Source of the DNA: Lactiplantibacillus pentosus
Lineage (GTDB): Bacteria; Bacillota; Bacilli; Lactobacillales; Lactobacillaceae
Assembly (NCBI RefSeq): GCF_003641185.1
Contig: NZ_CP032757.1
Coordinates: 806,001-870,000, forward strand
Direction of reading: 5' to 3'
Length of the DNA stretch: 64,000 nt
The notes under the pieces: generated by a model
Told to the model about the DNA's origin: nothing
The model's input: the letters and a program-made list of their open reading frames with translations, nothing else
The model's database searches: none
Translations under genes and position numbers: made by a program
Shown: in pieces, positions 9,737 through 19,232 of the stretch
Numbering within the stretch: position 1 is the first letter of the stretch
Layout of the letters: every line of letters starts with the position of its first letter

Positions 9737-11139
9737 TGAGCACCAAAAAGTTATGGGGTGGCCGTTTCACTGAAACGGGTGCTAAGTACGTTGATGATTT
9801 TGGCGCATCCATCAGCTTTGACCAGTTGCTTGCCGCAGAAGATATTGCTGGTTCCTTAGCACACGTGAAAATGTTGAAAAAAACGGGCATCCTACCAGCC
9901 GAAGACGTCGACAAAATCGTTGCTGGCCTGGAAACGTTAGCGGCTCGCCAAAAAGCGGGTGAGTTGGAATTCTCAACAGTCAATGAAGATATTCATATGA
10001 ATATTGAATCCTTATTGACTGAAGAAATCGGACCAGTTGCCGGTAAACTGCATACGGCACGCTCTCGGAACGACCAAGTCGCAACCGATTTTCATCTCTA
10101 TTTGAAGCATCAATTGCCACTGATTTTAGACCGGCTACACGAGCTTGAAACCGTGTTAGTTGATAAAGCTAGTGAAAATGTGGAAACGGTGATGCCGGGG
10201 TATACGCATTTGCAACACGCCCAACCAATTTCATACGCGCACTACTTATTGGCTTATTACCAGATGTTCAAACGTGATATGGAACGCTTTGAATTCAATA
10301 TGCAACACACTGATATTTCACCATTGGGAGCGGCAGCTTTAGCCGGCACGACCTTCCCAATCGACCGTGAATATAGCGCTAAACTATTAGGGTTTAGTGA
10401 CGTTTATCATAATAGTTTAGATGCTGTTTCTGACCGGGACTTCGTGTTGGAATTCCTCAGTAATGCGTCAATTCTGATGATGCATCTGTCACGGTTCTGT
10501 GAAGAAATCGTCAGCTGGAGCAGCTATGAATTCAAATATATTAGCTTGAGTGACCAATTCTCGACGGGTAGTTCAATTATGCCGCAGAAGAAGAATCCAG
10601 ATATGGCTGAGTTGATTCGGGGCAAATCTGGCCGGGTTTACGGTAACTTGATGGGCTTGTTGACAGTCATGAAGGGCATTCCGTTGGCTTACAATAAGGA
10701 CCTTCAAGAAGATAAGGAAGGCGCCTTTGATACGGTGACCACCGTCTTGACTAGTTTGCACGTCTTTACTGGCATGCTGGCAACGCTCACGGTTAATGAA
10801 GATCGGATGGCAGAAGCCACCACCAACGATTTCTCAAACGCTACCGAATTAGCAGATTATTTGGCGAACAAGGGGATTCCATTCCGCGAAGCCCACGCGA
10901 TCGTCGGTAAGCTTGTTTTGGACGGCTTGAAAAAACAGCGGCCATTACAAGATATTCCATTAAGTGAATATCAGCAGATTTCACCACTGATTCAAGAAGA
11001 CGTTTATCATGATTTGGATGCCAAGGTTGCCGTGCAACGGCGGCATTCACTCGGTGGTACCGGCTTTGACCAAATCAAACAAGAGTTGCAACGGGCACAA
11101 GCGCAACTCGCCACCTACCAGTCCTCAACGACTGACTAA
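9736..11139 (+). CDS. argH: Argininosuccinate lyase
   Basis: ArgH splits argininosuccinate into arginine and fumarate. The 467-residue protein carries the fumarase/aspartase superfamily signature [12 protein letters not shown] near residue 280, the [10 protein letters not shown] segment near residue 107 and [11 protein letters not shown] near residue 77. The start codon overlaps the argG stop by one base, so argGH form a two-gene operon. A strong hairpin terminator at 11177-11213 ends the unit, after which a repeat element begins. Confidence 0.98.
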   Translation: MSTKKLWGGRFTETGAKYVDDFGASISFDQLLAAEDIAGSLAHVKMLKKTGILPAEDVDKIVAGLETLAARQKAGELEFSTVNEDIHMNIESLLTEEIGPVAGKLHTARSRNDQVATDFHLYLKHQLPLILDRLHELETVLVDKASENVETVMPGYTHLQHAQPISYAHYLLAYYQMFKRDMERFEFNMQHTDISPLGAAALAGTTFPIDREYSAKLLGFSDVYHNSLDAVSDRDFVLEFLSNASILMMHLSRFCEEIVSWSSYEFKYISLSDQFSTGSSIMPQKKNPDMAELIRGKSGRVYGNLMGLLTVMKGIPLAYNKDLQEDKEGAFDTVTTVLTSLHVFTGMLATLTVNEDRMAEATTNDFSNATELADYLANKGIPFREAHAIVGKLVLDGLKKQRPLQDIPLSEYQQISPLIQEDVYHDLDAKVAVQRRHSLGGTGFDQIKQELQRAQAQLATYQSSTTD

Positions 11140-11176
11140 ATATTGTTATCAATTTGACCATTGATAGTTTTCGAAT

Positions 11177-11213
11177 CGACCGCCAAGTGTGTATGCACTT
11201 GGCGGTCGTTTTC
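11177..11213 (+). terminator. Terminator after argGH
   Basis: CGACCGCCAAGTG pairs with CACTTGGCGGTCG around a short loop, followed by TTTTCTT. Confidence 0.9.
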
Positions 11214-11251
11214 TTGATGGAAATTTTGAAGACGAAACAGACTTTAGGTTC

Positions 11252-12124
11252 GTTCAAAAGCAGCCAGCTGAGGGACGCTGGAAACAAGGCGAATTAGCGT
11301 AAAACTGTCGTGTTGTTCGTCCTACACCGGCTTCCAGGCATTTCTGACAACGCTGGAACGCGATGGACACAGATTTAAGACGACAACCCACGTCTTAAAT
11401 ACTGGTCTTTCACGTTCTATGCAATATTGTTGAAACGTGTTCGGGTCAGACCGGGACTTCCGGTTAGCTACGCCAGAACGCCAAGCGGAAGTTCACCGCT
11501 TAACGCTCTAGCTAGGCTAATCCTCAGTCCCAACCCGTCTGAACCTCACACTCTAGGAGCCGCTGAGCATTGTCAGAAATACCTTCCACCCGGGGATCGT
11601 ATTCGAAAGGCAGACATGTGCGGACCCAACTTTTAGTGAACAGGTCGTTGGTTCTTAGTGATGAGTCATTTTGGTATCGAACTGTAAGACTGGTCTGCAG
11701 CAATTTCAAGTAGTCATACTTTTTTATTAAATTGACCGTCAACACCATTGAACGTTATCGAAAAATTTCCTAGTTGACTCAGCTGGTGAAGCCTTAGTTT
11801 TCGACGATTGGCGGTACTATCAGCCATCCTTGAGACTGATTTTCGTCGCGATTTGCTGATAATCGTCAGACCGTCTTTTTAGTATCTAAATCCCATAAAT
11901 CATCATCCATGTTGATTTAAGATTTGCCTGAAGGATCGGCCACTTAATGTTCAGGGGGTAATTGTACCCAGATAGGGGGTCATTCATCCGCCATTCGAGC
12001 GGGTTCCCGACTGGTCGGATTGGCTGACAATGCTCAAACCGATGTAGCCCTGTTCCAGCAATTGTCAGCCAGCTCCAAAAGTCGGAATAGGGAGATCATT
12101 GGCTGCCGAACAATCAGCCAACTG
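11252..12124 (-). repeat. MITE-like mosaic repeat, copy B (inverted relative to copy A)
   Basis: A non-coding block of about 870 bp between argH and the DUF308 gene. It reads right module (11252-11440), middle hairpin module (about 11440-11640), AT-rich centre, then a variant left module (about 11980-12100), all on the minus strand relative to copy A. The middle module is nearly identical to that of copy D at 44090-44250. The left module lacks the two inner hairpins seen in A, E and F. Its outer 30-bp inverted repeats are poorly kept. A 69-codon ORF inside has a near-copy in D and is not a gene. Confidence 0.75.
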
Positions 12125-12184
12125 TTTGATCCCTTTTACCGAAAAACAATACTGATTAAAGTCTAATAAAGTCCATCAGAAAAA
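11640..12184. other. AT-rich centre and left end of repeat copy B up to the DUF308 promoter
   Basis: Most of this stretch belongs to repeat copy B (to about 12124). The rest (12125-12184) holds no ORF. Segments such as CATAAATCATCATCCATG (11894) recur in copy D (44532) and, inverted, in E. Confidence 0.5.
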
Positions 12185-12213
12185 TTGGAAACTCTTACAT
12201 TAACTGGTAAGAT
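12185..12213 (+). promoter_or_regulatory. Promoter of the DUF308 gene
   Basis: TTGGAA (12185-12190), 17-bp spacer, TAAGAT (12208-12213) with an extended TGG just before the -10. The gene starts 33 bases downstream. Confidence 0.6.
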
Positions 12214-12246
12214 AGAATTAATATCGGATATGGGAGATGTTAAGAG

Positions 12247-12783
12247 ATGTTTAATGATCATCGATGGGGTTTTGACTGGACAGAGTTTATGACCGGAGTC
12301 GTTTTCTTGATTGCGGCGTACTTTGTCATCAAACAACCCCAAGCAGCATTATTGAGCTTGGTATTTCTATTTGCAATTGCAGCAATTATTAGCGGAATCA
12401 CAACGATTGGTGGCTACACTAAGTTGCGGCGCGAAACTGGGTTACGAGCGAACTTTGCACTGGTATTTGCAATTATCGATATTTTAGTCGGTTTACTGTT
12501 CTTATTCCACGCACCAGCAGGGATTCTCGTCCTCGGCTACGTCTTTGCCTTCTGGTTCTTGATCGACTCGATCGAACGGTTGACCGTGGTCTCACATTTG
12601 CGAGTCTTCGGAACGGGCTACTACGTGTTATCACTGATTCTGGATATCATTAGTTTGGCGTTAGGGATTATGCTGATCATCAACCCAATGATTGCGGTCG
12701 TTAGTTTCAACGTCCTCGTCAGTTTCTATTTCGCAGTCTTTGGTATCAACGCCATTTTGATTGCCTTTGCACGGCGCAACTAA
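12247..12783 (+). CDS. HdeD/DUF308-family membrane protein
   Basis: A 178-residue integral membrane protein with about six hydrophobic helices. It resembles the HdeD/DUF308 family: short helices in pairs, with a basic loop after helix 2 (GGYTKLRRETGLRANF) and a final FGINAILIAFARR segment. HdeD proteins are linked to acid resistance in enterobacteria, but no biochemical role is established for the Firmicute members, so function is open. The gene is monocistronic, with its own promoter and a terminator at 12820-12851. It follows repeat copy B. Confidence 0.75.
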   Translation: MFNDHRWGFDWTEFMTGVVFLIAAYFVIKQPQAALLSLVFLFAIAAIISGITTIGGYTKLRRETGLRANFALVFAIIDILVGLLFLFHAPAGILVLGYVFAFWFLIDSIERLTVVSHLRVFGTGYYVLSLILDIISLALGIMLIINPMIAVVSFNVLVSFYFAVFGINAILIAFARRN

Positions 12784-12819
12784 ACGCAAAACAATTTAGT
12801 TTGTCTGTACAAATTGACG

Positions 12820-12851
12820 TAGCTCGCTACCAGAGATAGCGGGCTATTTTT
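12820..12851 (+). terminator. Terminator after the DUF308 gene
   Basis: TAGCTCGCTA pairs with TAGCGGGCTA around a 7-nt loop and is followed by TTTTT. Confidence 0.8.
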
Positions 12852-12971
12852 GACGCAACTTCCAATAGATTTTATGGCTAGCCTGGTACTAGCCAACCGG
12901 ACTGTCAGTAGAAATGACACGCCCGGTGTGTTATACTACCAACAATATGGACTTTAGGAGGCCAATATAGC

Positions 12972-13856
12972 ATGGCAGAGTCATTACAACTCGTTATTAT
13001 TTCTGGGATGAGTGGTGCCGGTAAGACGGTCGCTGTTCAAAGCTTTGAAGACCTAGGCTATTTTTGCATTGATAATATGCCGCCAGCGTTGTTACCGAAG
13101 TTCTCAGAATTAGTTGAGGAGTCGGGAAAGATTAAGAAAGTGGCATTGGTGATCGACTTACGGTCACGGGCCTTTTACGATGAAATTATGGATATGTTGG
13201 CCAATCTGGACAACACCGACTTTGTGTCGACTCGGATTCTGTTCTTAGATGCTTCCAATGAGGAATTGGTCTCCCGGTATAAGGAGACGCGGCGTTCGCA
13301 TCCGCTGGCAATGGAAGGCCGGGTCATGGATGGGGTACGTAAGGAACGTGAACTTCTGGCACCATTGAAGGACCGGGCTTCCTACGTAATCGACACGTCG
13401 GCATTGACGCCTCGCGAATTACGCGAATCAATTTTTGACAAATTTGAAACTGATCAGGATGAAACCTTCCACATCGAGATGCTGTCGTTTGGCTTCAAGT
13501 ATGGTTTGCCAATCGATGCCGATATCGTGATGGATGTGCGCTTCCTGCCGAACCCGTATTACATTCCGGAATTAAAGACGCAGACCGGATTGGATAAACC
13601 GGTGGCGGATTACGTGATGGAACAACCAGCGACGGAGAAATTTTACCAACAATTCCTAGGCATGTTGGAAAGTATCATGCCTGGCTATGAAGCTGAGGGC
13701 AAGAGTAGTTTGACGATTGCCATCGGCTGTACGGGTGGTCAACATCGCTCAGTCGCATTGACGCAACGCATCGGCGAAGCGCTGGCTAAGCACTATAAGG
13801 TGCATATCAGCCATCGCGATATTGATAAACGAAAGGAAACTGTTAATCGCTCATGA
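12972..13856 (+). CDS. rapZ: RNase adapter / nucleotide-binding protein RapZ (YvcJ)
   Basis: A 294-residue P-loop protein of the RapZ/YvcJ family. Walker A is GMSGAGKT at residues 12-19, and the C-terminal domain carries the conserved [10 protein letters not shown] motif. In E. coli RapZ controls GlmS through small RNAs; in Bacillus YvcJ affects competence. The role in lactobacilli is not settled. The start ATG has GGAGG upstream and an extended -10 (TGTTATACT near 12929-12937) gives a likely promoter. It overlaps yvcK by four bases (ATGA), and whiA follows, the standard Firmicute trio. Confidence 0.95.
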   Translation: MAESLQLVIISGMSGAGKTVAVQSFEDLGYFCIDNMPPALLPKFSELVEESGKIKKVALVIDLRSRAFYDEIMDMLANLDNTDFVSTRILFLDASNEELVSRYKETRRSHPLAMEGRVMDGVRKERELLAPLKDRASYVIDTSALTPRELRESIFDKFETDQDETFHIEMLSFGFKYGLPIDADIVMDVRFLPNPYYIPELKTQTGLDKPVADYVMEQPATEKFYQQFLGMLESIMPGYEAEGKSSLTIAIGCTGGQHRSVALTQRIGEALAKHYKVHISHRDIDKRKETVNRS

Positions 13857-14854
13857 GAAAGTACACATTTAAGACCCAGCGGCCTAAAATTGTGGTGATT
13901 GGCGGGGGGACTGGTTTGCCAGTCGTCCTGAAAGGCTTGCGCAAACAAGCTGTTGATATCACGGCAGTTGTAACGGTCGCTGATGATGGTGGCTCGTCGG
14001 GTATTATCCGCAACTATGTTAACGTCGTGCCGCCTGGTGATATTCGAAATGTCATGGTGGCATTGTCGAATTGGCCCCATTTGTATAAAGATATTTTTCA
14101 GTATCGTTTCCAGGGCGACGACCAGTTCTTTGCCGGCCACGCGATTGGAAATTTGATTATTGCCGCCCTCACTGAGATGAAGTCGGGGGTGTTTGATGCG
14201 GTCCAAGAACTGTCTAACATGATGCAAGTTGACGGGCACGTCTACCCGGCAGCCAATGAAGCGCTGACGCTACACGGACGGTTCAAAGACGGCACTGAAT
14301 TAGTGGGTGAAGCTGAAATCACCGCTGCCCACAAGTCATTGGAACGCGTTTGGGTCACTGATAAAAATGGTCAGGAACCACAAGCCGTTCAACCAGTGAT
14401 CGATGCCATCATGGCGGCGGACCAGATCGTTTTAGGACCTGGTAGTTTATTTACCAGTATCCTGCCCAACTTGACCATCAGTAATATCGGTCGCGCCGTT
14501 TGTGAATCCGATGCGGAAGTGGTTTATATTTGCAACATCATGACGCAAAAGGGTGAAACGGATAACTTTTCAGATGCTGACCACGTGCGGGTCTTGAACC
14601 GCCATCTCGGTCAGAATTTCATCAACACGGTACTCGTTAATACGGAAAAAGTACCGGAAGATTATATGGATTTCCACAAATTCAACGAAGTCTCTCGGCA
14701 AGTCAGTCATGATTTTCGGGGCCTGCGTGAGCAAAACTGTCGGGTTATCTCGTCTAATTTCTTGAAGCTTCGCGACAATGGGGCCTTTCATGATGGCGAC
14801 CAGGTCGTGGCGGAACTCATGAACTTAGTGGGCCATTCCGACGTTTTTAGATAA
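13853..14854 (+). CDS. yvcK: Gluconeogenesis factor / YvcK-type uridylyl-2-phospho-L-lactate-like protein
   Basis: A 333-residue member of the CofD/YvcK family. The N-terminal nucleotide-binding loop [17 protein letters not shown] and the segment VADDGGSSG are diagnostic. In Bacillus and Listeria YvcK binds UDP-sugars and supports cell-wall precursor supply on gluconeogenic carbon. Given the window also holds glmM, glmS and cdaA, this gene belongs to the same cell-envelope amino-sugar theme, although it lies far from them. It is translationally coupled to rapZ and sits 12 bases before whiA. Confidence 0.95.
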   Translation: MRKYTFKTQRPKIVVIGGGTGLPVVLKGLRKQAVDITAVVTVADDGGSSGIIRNYVNVVPPGDIRNVMVALSNWPHLYKDIFQYRFQGDDQFFAGHAIGNLIIAALTEMKSGVFDAVQELSNMMQVDGHVYPAANEALTLHGRFKDGTELVGEAEITAAHKSLERVWVTDKNGQEPQAVQPVIDAIMAADQIVLGPGSLFTSILPNLTISNIGRAVCESDAEVVYICNIMTQKGETDNFSDADHVRVLNRHLGQNFINTVLVNTEKVPEDYMDFHKFNEVSRQVSHDFRGLREQNCRVISSNFLKLRDNGAFHDGDQVVAELMNLVGHSDVFR

Positions 14855-14866
14855 GGGGGTCGTGGC

Positions 14867-15799
14867 ATGTCATACGCCAGTGACGTTAAGAAAGAACTAA
14901 CTAACCTCGCTGTCCATCGCGAGAATGCAAAGGCTGAATTAATGGCCTTGATTCGAATGAATGGGGCAATTAGTCTTGCCAATCACCATTTCATTTTGAA
15001 TATCCAGACGGAAAATCCGGCCATCGCGCGGCGTATTTACCGGCTACTCAAACAATTTTACGATGTGGATAGTGAACTGATCGTCCGTCGTAAAATGAAG
15101 TTGAACAAAAACAATTTGTACATTGTGCGGCTGAAGACGGGGACTGACATGGTGCTGGCTGATTTGGGAATCTTGAAAGATTATCAAATCGTCGAAGTCG
15201 CACCAACCGAAGTGCTTACCGATGATGCCGCGGTCCGCTCGTACTTACGGGGGGCGTTTCTTGCTGGTGGCTCCGTCAACAATCCGGAGACATCGCGCTA
15301 CCATCTTGAAATTTACTCACTTTACGAAGCCCATAATCATATGATTTCTGAAATGATGAATAAGTATGGGTTGAATTCACGGACGACTGACCGACGTGGC
15401 GGCTACATTACGTACATCAAGGAAGCTGAAAAAATCGCGGACTTCTTGTCATTAGTCGGCGCAACGAATGCGATGCTGAAATTCGAAGATATTCGGATCA
15501 TGCGTGATATGCGGAATTCGGTCAATCGGTTAGTTAATTGTGAAAACGCCAATATGGACAAAGTGGCGAACGCGTCTAGTAAGCAGATTGAAAATATTTT
15601 GTTGATCGACGAAACGGTGGGCTTACAACAGCTGCCGCCTAAGTTACAAGAAGTGGCAGTCGCGCGGCTAGCACACCGGGAAGTCAGTTTGAAAGAACTT
15701 GGCACTTTAGTCCCTGGTGGCCCGATTTCCAAATCTGGGATCAACCATCGTTTGCGTAAAATCAATCAGTTTGCAGAACAATTGCAAAAAGAAGCTTAA
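14867..15799 (+). CDS. whiA: WhiA-family DNA-binding protein
   Basis: WhiA combines a LAGLIDADG homing-endonuclease-like N-terminal domain with a C-terminal helix-turn-helix. The 310-residue product starts [17 protein letters not shown], shows the [24 protein letters not shown]-like core around residues 125-140 without nuclease residues being evident, and ends with the HTH region [25 protein letters not shown]. In Bacillus it affects chromosome segregation and cell division; in actinomycetes it regulates sporulation. It is the last gene of rapZ-yvcK-whiA. Confidence 0.95.
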   Translation: MSYASDVKKELTNLAVHRENAKAELMALIRMNGAISLANHHFILNIQTENPAIARRIYRLLKQFYDVDSELIVRRKMKLNKNNLYIVRLKTGTDMVLADLGILKDYQIVEVAPTEVLTDDAAVRSYLRGAFLAGGSVNNPETSRYHLEIYSLYEAHNHMISEMMNKYGLNSRTTDRRGGYITYIKEAEKIADFLSLVGATNAMLKFEDIRIMRDMRNSVNRLVNCENANMDKVANASSKQIENILLIDETVGLQQLPPKLQEVAVARLAHREVSLKELGTLVPGGPISKSGINHRLRKINQFAEQLQKEA

Positions 15800-15837
15800 A
15801 TAAATGGTCTACCGGTCTCCTGGTATGACCTGTTAAT

Positions 15838-15884
15838 ATTGCGTCAAGCTGTGGGTTACGACCATCGCTGGGCGCAATTTTTTT
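15838..15884 (+). terminator. Terminator after whiA
   Basis: ATTGCG pairs with CGCAAT across a structured loop and is followed by seven Ts. Confidence 0.65.
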
Positions 15885-15928
15885 GAGTGCGTTCACTAAT
15901 AGCAAGATTGGTACGCCTTAAAAAACAC

Positions 15929-15958
15929 TTGACAAAAGTAAGTAAAGCTATTTATACT
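15929..15958 (+). promoter_or_regulatory. Promoter of the leader peptide and peptide-binding lipoprotein
   Basis: Consensus -35 TTGACA (15929-15934), 18-bp spacer, -10 TATACT (15953-15958). It is one of the strongest promoters in the window, and lies 35 bases before the leader peptide start. Confidence 0.8.
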
Positions 15959-15992
15959 GTACACAACTTATGAAATCGGAGAGACGTTAACT

Positions 15993-16094
15993 ATGCAAAA
16001 GTCAGCTACTAACATGATGATGTGCTGCCCATGTTGTGAATCACACAACATGGTTATTTGCGTAGGATTACAAGCGTCTCAGCATCAAAAATAA
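15993..16094 (+). CDS. Cys/Met-rich leader peptide (33 codons)
   Basis: A short ORF with a good ribosome binding site (GGAGAG, 9 bases upstream of ATG 15993). It encodes 33 residues with the striking run MMMCCPCC at residues 8-15 and a further Cys at 23. Four cysteine codons in five, after three methionine codons, is the hallmark of an attenuator leader peptide. A perfect 10-bp hairpin begins at the Pro codon, directly on the cysteine codons (16029-16053). A strong terminator follows at 16124-16167, then the transporter gene. The inference is that ribosome stalling on Cys (or Met) codons controls read-through into the lipoprotein gene. I know of no description of this arrangement in lactobacilli. 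Confidence 0.75.
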   Translation: MQKSATNMMMCCPCCESHNMVICVGLQASQHQK

Positions 16095-16114
16095 CGGGAT
16101 TGAGCTCACAACGT
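16029..16114 (+). promoter_or_regulatory. Alternative hairpins over the Cys codons of the leader
   Basis: CCATGTTGTG (16029-16038) pairs perfectly with CACAACATGG (16044-16053). ATGTTGTG (16031-16038) can also pair, with one wobble, with CACAACGT at 16107-16114, just before the terminator. Two mutually exclusive partners for one arm are expected of an attenuator; the folding has not been computed. Confidence 0.55.
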
Positions 16115-16123
16115 TAATTTTGA

Positions 16124-16167
16124 AACGCCTGCTTGGAATCTGACGAGATTCTGAGTGGGCGTTTTTT
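16124..16167 (+). terminator. Intrinsic terminator between leader peptide and lipoprotein gene
   Basis: The stem runs AACGCC...GAATCT (16124-16141) against AGATTC...GGCGTT (16146-16163) with wobble pairs in the middle and a GACG tetraloop, and ends in six Ts. Its 5' arm contains GCTTG, which CAAGC at 16071-16075 could sequester. Confidence 0.85.
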
Positions 16168-16221
16168 GTTACCACCGATGGGGATAAGTCATTTAATTTG
16201 GGAAATAAAGGGGCGATCAGG

Positions 16222-17874
16222 TTGAAAAAACGAGCAATAGTTGCAGCAATTATGAGTTTAGCATTAGTCACGGTGTTGGCCGCGTGTGGCAAGCAGAGTA
16301 GTCAGAGTACTGGCAGCGGCAAGTATGCCAGTAGCCAAGTCCTGAATCTGTCCTACCCGAGCTCTTTAGATTCGATTGATATTTCTAACATGTCCGGTTA
16401 TGGCAGTACCGGGAATATTTTTGAAAGTTTGTACCGCTTGGGTAAGAACGGGAGTATTACGCCTGGTTTAGCGAAGTCCACCAAGGTTTCAAAGGACGGT
16501 AAGACTTATACATTCACGATTCGCAATGCCAAGTGGAGTGACGGGTCCAAAATCACCGCACAAGATTTTGTTTATTCATGGAAACGCACGGTGACCCCCG
16601 CAACGAAATCACAATACGCCTACCTATTTTCAGGGGTGAAAAACGCGGATGCAATCGTTGCTGGTAAAAAATCGCCAGATACGCTAGGTGTGCAAGCTAA
16701 GGGCCAACATACCTTCATCGTCACTTTGGATAAGCCAATCACGTACTTCAAGAAGTTAATGACTTACCCATTGTTTGGACCAATCAGTGAAAAAGCGGTT
16801 AAAAAGTGGGGTAGCAAGTATGCCACGAAAGCCCAATACATGCTCTACAGTGGGCCATTTAAGCTGACGGGTTGGACTGGGACCAATAACAAGTGGCAAT
16901 TCGTCAAGAACGACCAGTATTGGGATAAGAAAGCCGTTCATTTGCAGAAAATCAACTATACGGTGAATGAAAGTACGACCACGACGTTGAACTTGTTCCA
17001 AGAAAAGAAGCTCGACCTCACTCAGCTATCCAGTGAACAGGTTAAGAATCTTAAGTCCAACGCTGATTACACCACGTACCCATATTCCATTACGGCATTC
17101 TTGATTTATAACTTCCAAGACAGCAATGCCACGATCAAGAAGGCACTGAACAATAAGAACATTCGCCAAGCCATTTCATTGTCGATCAACCGCAAGACGC
17201 TGGTCAAAAACGTGATTGGTGATGCGTCGACCGTCTCCAAGACATTCGTGCCGCAAGACTTGGTCAAAGATCCTAAGAACGGTAAGGATTTTGCGGATGA
17301 ATCGACAGTTAAGAATTCAACGTCTTACAACAAGGCCTTAGCTCAGAAGTTATGGAAACAAGGGTTGAAGGAGACTGGGATTAAGAAATTATCTGTGACA
17401 ATGTTGGCATCGAATGAAGAATCCAATAAGGCGATTACGCAGTATTTGAAGTCCGCATTAGAGAAGAATCTTGATGGATTGACGGTCAACTTGTCAACGA
17501 TTCCAGATAAGGTTGCTTCTAGTCGGGCGCAAAGCGGTAATTTCGATTTATACCTTAGTCATTGGGGTGCTGATTTTACTGACCCAATCTCACATCTACA
17601 AATCATGACCAACAACAGTGGTTACAACTATGGGAAGTACAATAGTTCGACCTACAATGCCTTAGTCAAGAAGGCGCAGAACCAGGATGCCAACAAGGCA
17701 AGTGCACGCTGGCAAGACATGATTAACGCCGAAAAGACGATTATGCAAGACCAAGGCATTACGCCGTTGTATCAGACGAACTATTCTTACTTGCAGAATC
17801 CGAAGGTCAAAGGAATTATTCACAACACCGCCGGAACGCAGTGGAATTATAAGTATGCTTATATTGCAAAGTAA
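16222..17874 (+). CDS. Peptide ABC transporter substrate-binding lipoprotein (OppA-like)
   Basis: A 550-residue extracytoplasmic solute-binding protein of family 5 (OppA/DppA type). The N-terminus has a lysine-rich start, a hydrophobic core and a lipobox VLAAC with the lipidated Cys at residue 22. Family landmarks include SDGSKITAQDFVYSWKR and the C-terminal SHWGADFTDPISHL. The start is TTG 16222 with AAAGGGG upstream; a TTG at 16198 leaves no binding site. It is a solo binding protein with no permease or ATPase next to it, so it must borrow a transporter encoded elsewhere. The upstream Cys/Met leader suggests it brings in sulphur-amino-acid-containing peptides or a related compound, which is an inference. 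Confidence 0.9.
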   Translation: MKKRAIVAAIMSLALVTVLAACGKQSSQSTGSGKYASSQVLNLSYPSSLDSIDISNMSGYGSTGNIFESLYRLGKNGSITPGLAKSTKVSKDGKTYTFTIRNAKWSDGSKITAQDFVYSWKRTVTPATKSQYAYLFSGVKNADAIVAGKKSPDTLGVQAKGQHTFIVTLDKPITYFKKLMTYPLFGPISEKAVKKWGSKYATKAQYMLYSGPFKLTGWTGTNNKWQFVKNDQYWDKKAVHLQKINYTVNESTTTTLNLFQEKKLDLTQLSSEQVKNLKSNADYTTYPYSITAFLIYNFQDSNATIKKALNNKNIRQAISLSINRKTLVKNVIGDASTVSKTFVPQDLVKDPKNGKDFADESTVKNSTSYNKALAQKLWKQGLKETGIKKLSVTMLASNEESNKAITQYLKSALEKNLDGLTVNLSTIPDKVASSRAQSGNFDLYLSHWGADFTDPISHLQIMTNNSGYNYGKYNSSTYNALVKKAQNQDANKASARWQDMINAEKTIMQDQGITPLYQTNYSYLQNPKVKGIIHNTAGTQWNYKYAYIAK

Positions 17875-17921
17875 ACAACCATTTTCTTAATATTGGTTGT
17901 TAAGCGATACTTTTAGACACG

Positions 17922-17974
17922 AAAGCCCACCATAATTAGGTTGCAGCAATTGCAACCGATTATGGTGGGCTTTT
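17922..17974 (+). terminator. Strong, near-symmetric terminator after the lipoprotein gene
   Basis: AAAGCCCACCATAAT pairs with ATTATGGTGGGCTTT, with an inner GGTTGC/GCAACC stem; it can serve both the plus-strand lipoprotein gene and the minus-strand dehydrogenase gene. Confidence 0.9.
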
Positions 17975-18025
17975 GTGTCGTCGTTAAACACAGTAGGGAA
18001 AGTGTCATTTTGAGGAGGTGACGGG

Positions 18026-18997
18026 CTACTGGTCGACGTGATTAACAACATACTTGACCGGTTGATGCTTGGCCATCGCAATCACGTTTTCAGCAACGAT
18101 TGCCGCCATTCCGTCACGCGCTTCGACGGTCGCATTGCCCAGATGTGGCGTCAAGATAACGTTGTCCATTGTCGTCAGTGCGGGTGTCACTTGGGGCTCA
18201 TGCTCGTAAACGTCGAGGGCTGCGCCAGCAATTTGGTGCGTTTGTAACGCAGTAACTAGGGCCTGTTCGTCGACAATTGGGCCACGCGCGGCGTTGATCA
18301 AGAGGGCAGTGGATTTCATCTTTTTGAAGGCCGCTTGGTCAATCAGATGCGTCGTTTGCGGGGTGAGTGGCAAATGCAAACTCACGATATCGGACTGGGC
18401 GAGTAAGTCGTCTTCGGAGACGAAGGTTGCGCCCAGTTGCGTCTCAACACTGACGGGGAGCGGGTGGTGTTGCGTGTAGAGGATTGGCATATCAAAGGCG
18501 TGTAACCGTTTGGCAACGGCTTGGCCGATTTGGCCCATGCCAATGATGCCGAGTGTCTTAGCTTGTAAGTTGTGACCGAGAAAGAAAAGTGGCGCCCAAC
18601 CGTCGAATCCGGTTGTTCGCATCAAATGGTCGCCTTCAACGATGCGGTGTGCGAGGCTGATAATCAGACCAGTTGTCGATTCAGCGGTGGCGACTGATGA
18701 AACATTCGGCGTGTTGGTCACAGGAATGTGGCGGGCGGCCGCGGCCGCTAAGTCGATATTATTAGTCCCGGCACCAAAATTCGCGATTAATTTTAACTTT
18801 GGCGCGTGTGCCAAGATGTCTTCGTCAACCTGCGTGGAAAGCGGGGTGATGAGATAGTCAGCGTCAGCTACGCGGTCAATGAGTTCGTCGTGGCTAATCA
18901 GTTGTTCACCGGTATAGGTGTCGATGGTCAGCTGATTTTGGCGCAGTAACGTATTTGCTTTCGCCGGTAATTGACCGGCAACCAAAACTTTAGGCAT
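18026..18997 (-). CDS. D-isomer-specific 2-hydroxyacid dehydrogenase (glyoxylate/hydroxypyruvate reductase type)
   Basis: A 323-residue NAD(P)-dependent dehydrogenase. The Rossmann motif is LGIIGMGQIGQAVAKRL near residue 150, and the catalytic Arg and His lie in NAARGPIVDE and LTPHLGNAT. It lacks the C-terminal ACT domain of classical SerA, so it is closer to GyaR/HprA-like reductases, though such genes are often labelled phosphoglycerate dehydrogenase. The ATG at 18997 has AAAGGGAG upstream on the minus strand. It is convergent with the lipoprotein gene and shares its terminator. The physiological substrate is not clear. Confidence 0.88.
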   Translation of the reverse strand: MPKVLVAGQLPAKANTLLRQNQLTIDTYTGEQLISHDELIDRVADADYLITPLSTQVDEDILAHAPKLKLIANFGAGTNNIDLAAAAARHIPVTNTPNVSSVATAESTTGLIISLAHRIVEGDHLMRTTGFDGWAPLFFLGHNLQAKTLGIIGMGQIGQAVAKRLHAFDMPILYTQHHPLPVSVETQLGATFVSEDDLLAQSDIVSLHLPLTPQTTHLIDQAAFKKMKSTALLINAARGPIVDEQALVTALQTHQIAGAALDVYEHEPQVTPALTTMDNVILTPHLGNATVEARDGMAAIVAENVIAMAKHQPVKYVVNHVDQ

Positions 18998-19186
18998 AGT
19001 GGAAACTCCCTTTACTGATAAATTAAGCCACGGTGAATCTGCTGTTTTAGCAAGAATGCCCGTCGCTTGAAGTCAATTGCAGTATGACCTTTTTACTTGC
19101 AAAAAACAAGTCAGAACGCTGTACGAACCATGCAACGCGCGTTGTGAGTGGTTAGTGGGCCACTAGTGAGTGGTTAAAAGAAAGCA

Positions 19187-19222
19187 CAAAAAAACTGAAC
19201 CAACCCGAAGGCGGTTCAGTTT
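19187..19222 (-). terminator. Terminator after clpP
   Basis: Read on the minus strand, AAACTGAACCGCC pairs with GGTTGGTTCAGTTT and ends in a T-run. Confidence 0.9.
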
Positions 19223-19232
19223 GATGTTGCCA

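Noticed and set aside
11427..11636. 69-codon plus ORF and near-copy at 44065-44310 (starting MKRVRVR-like)
   Set aside because: They lie in the middle hairpin module of copies B and D. The high protein identity reflects repeat identity; starts are unsupported and ends differ.
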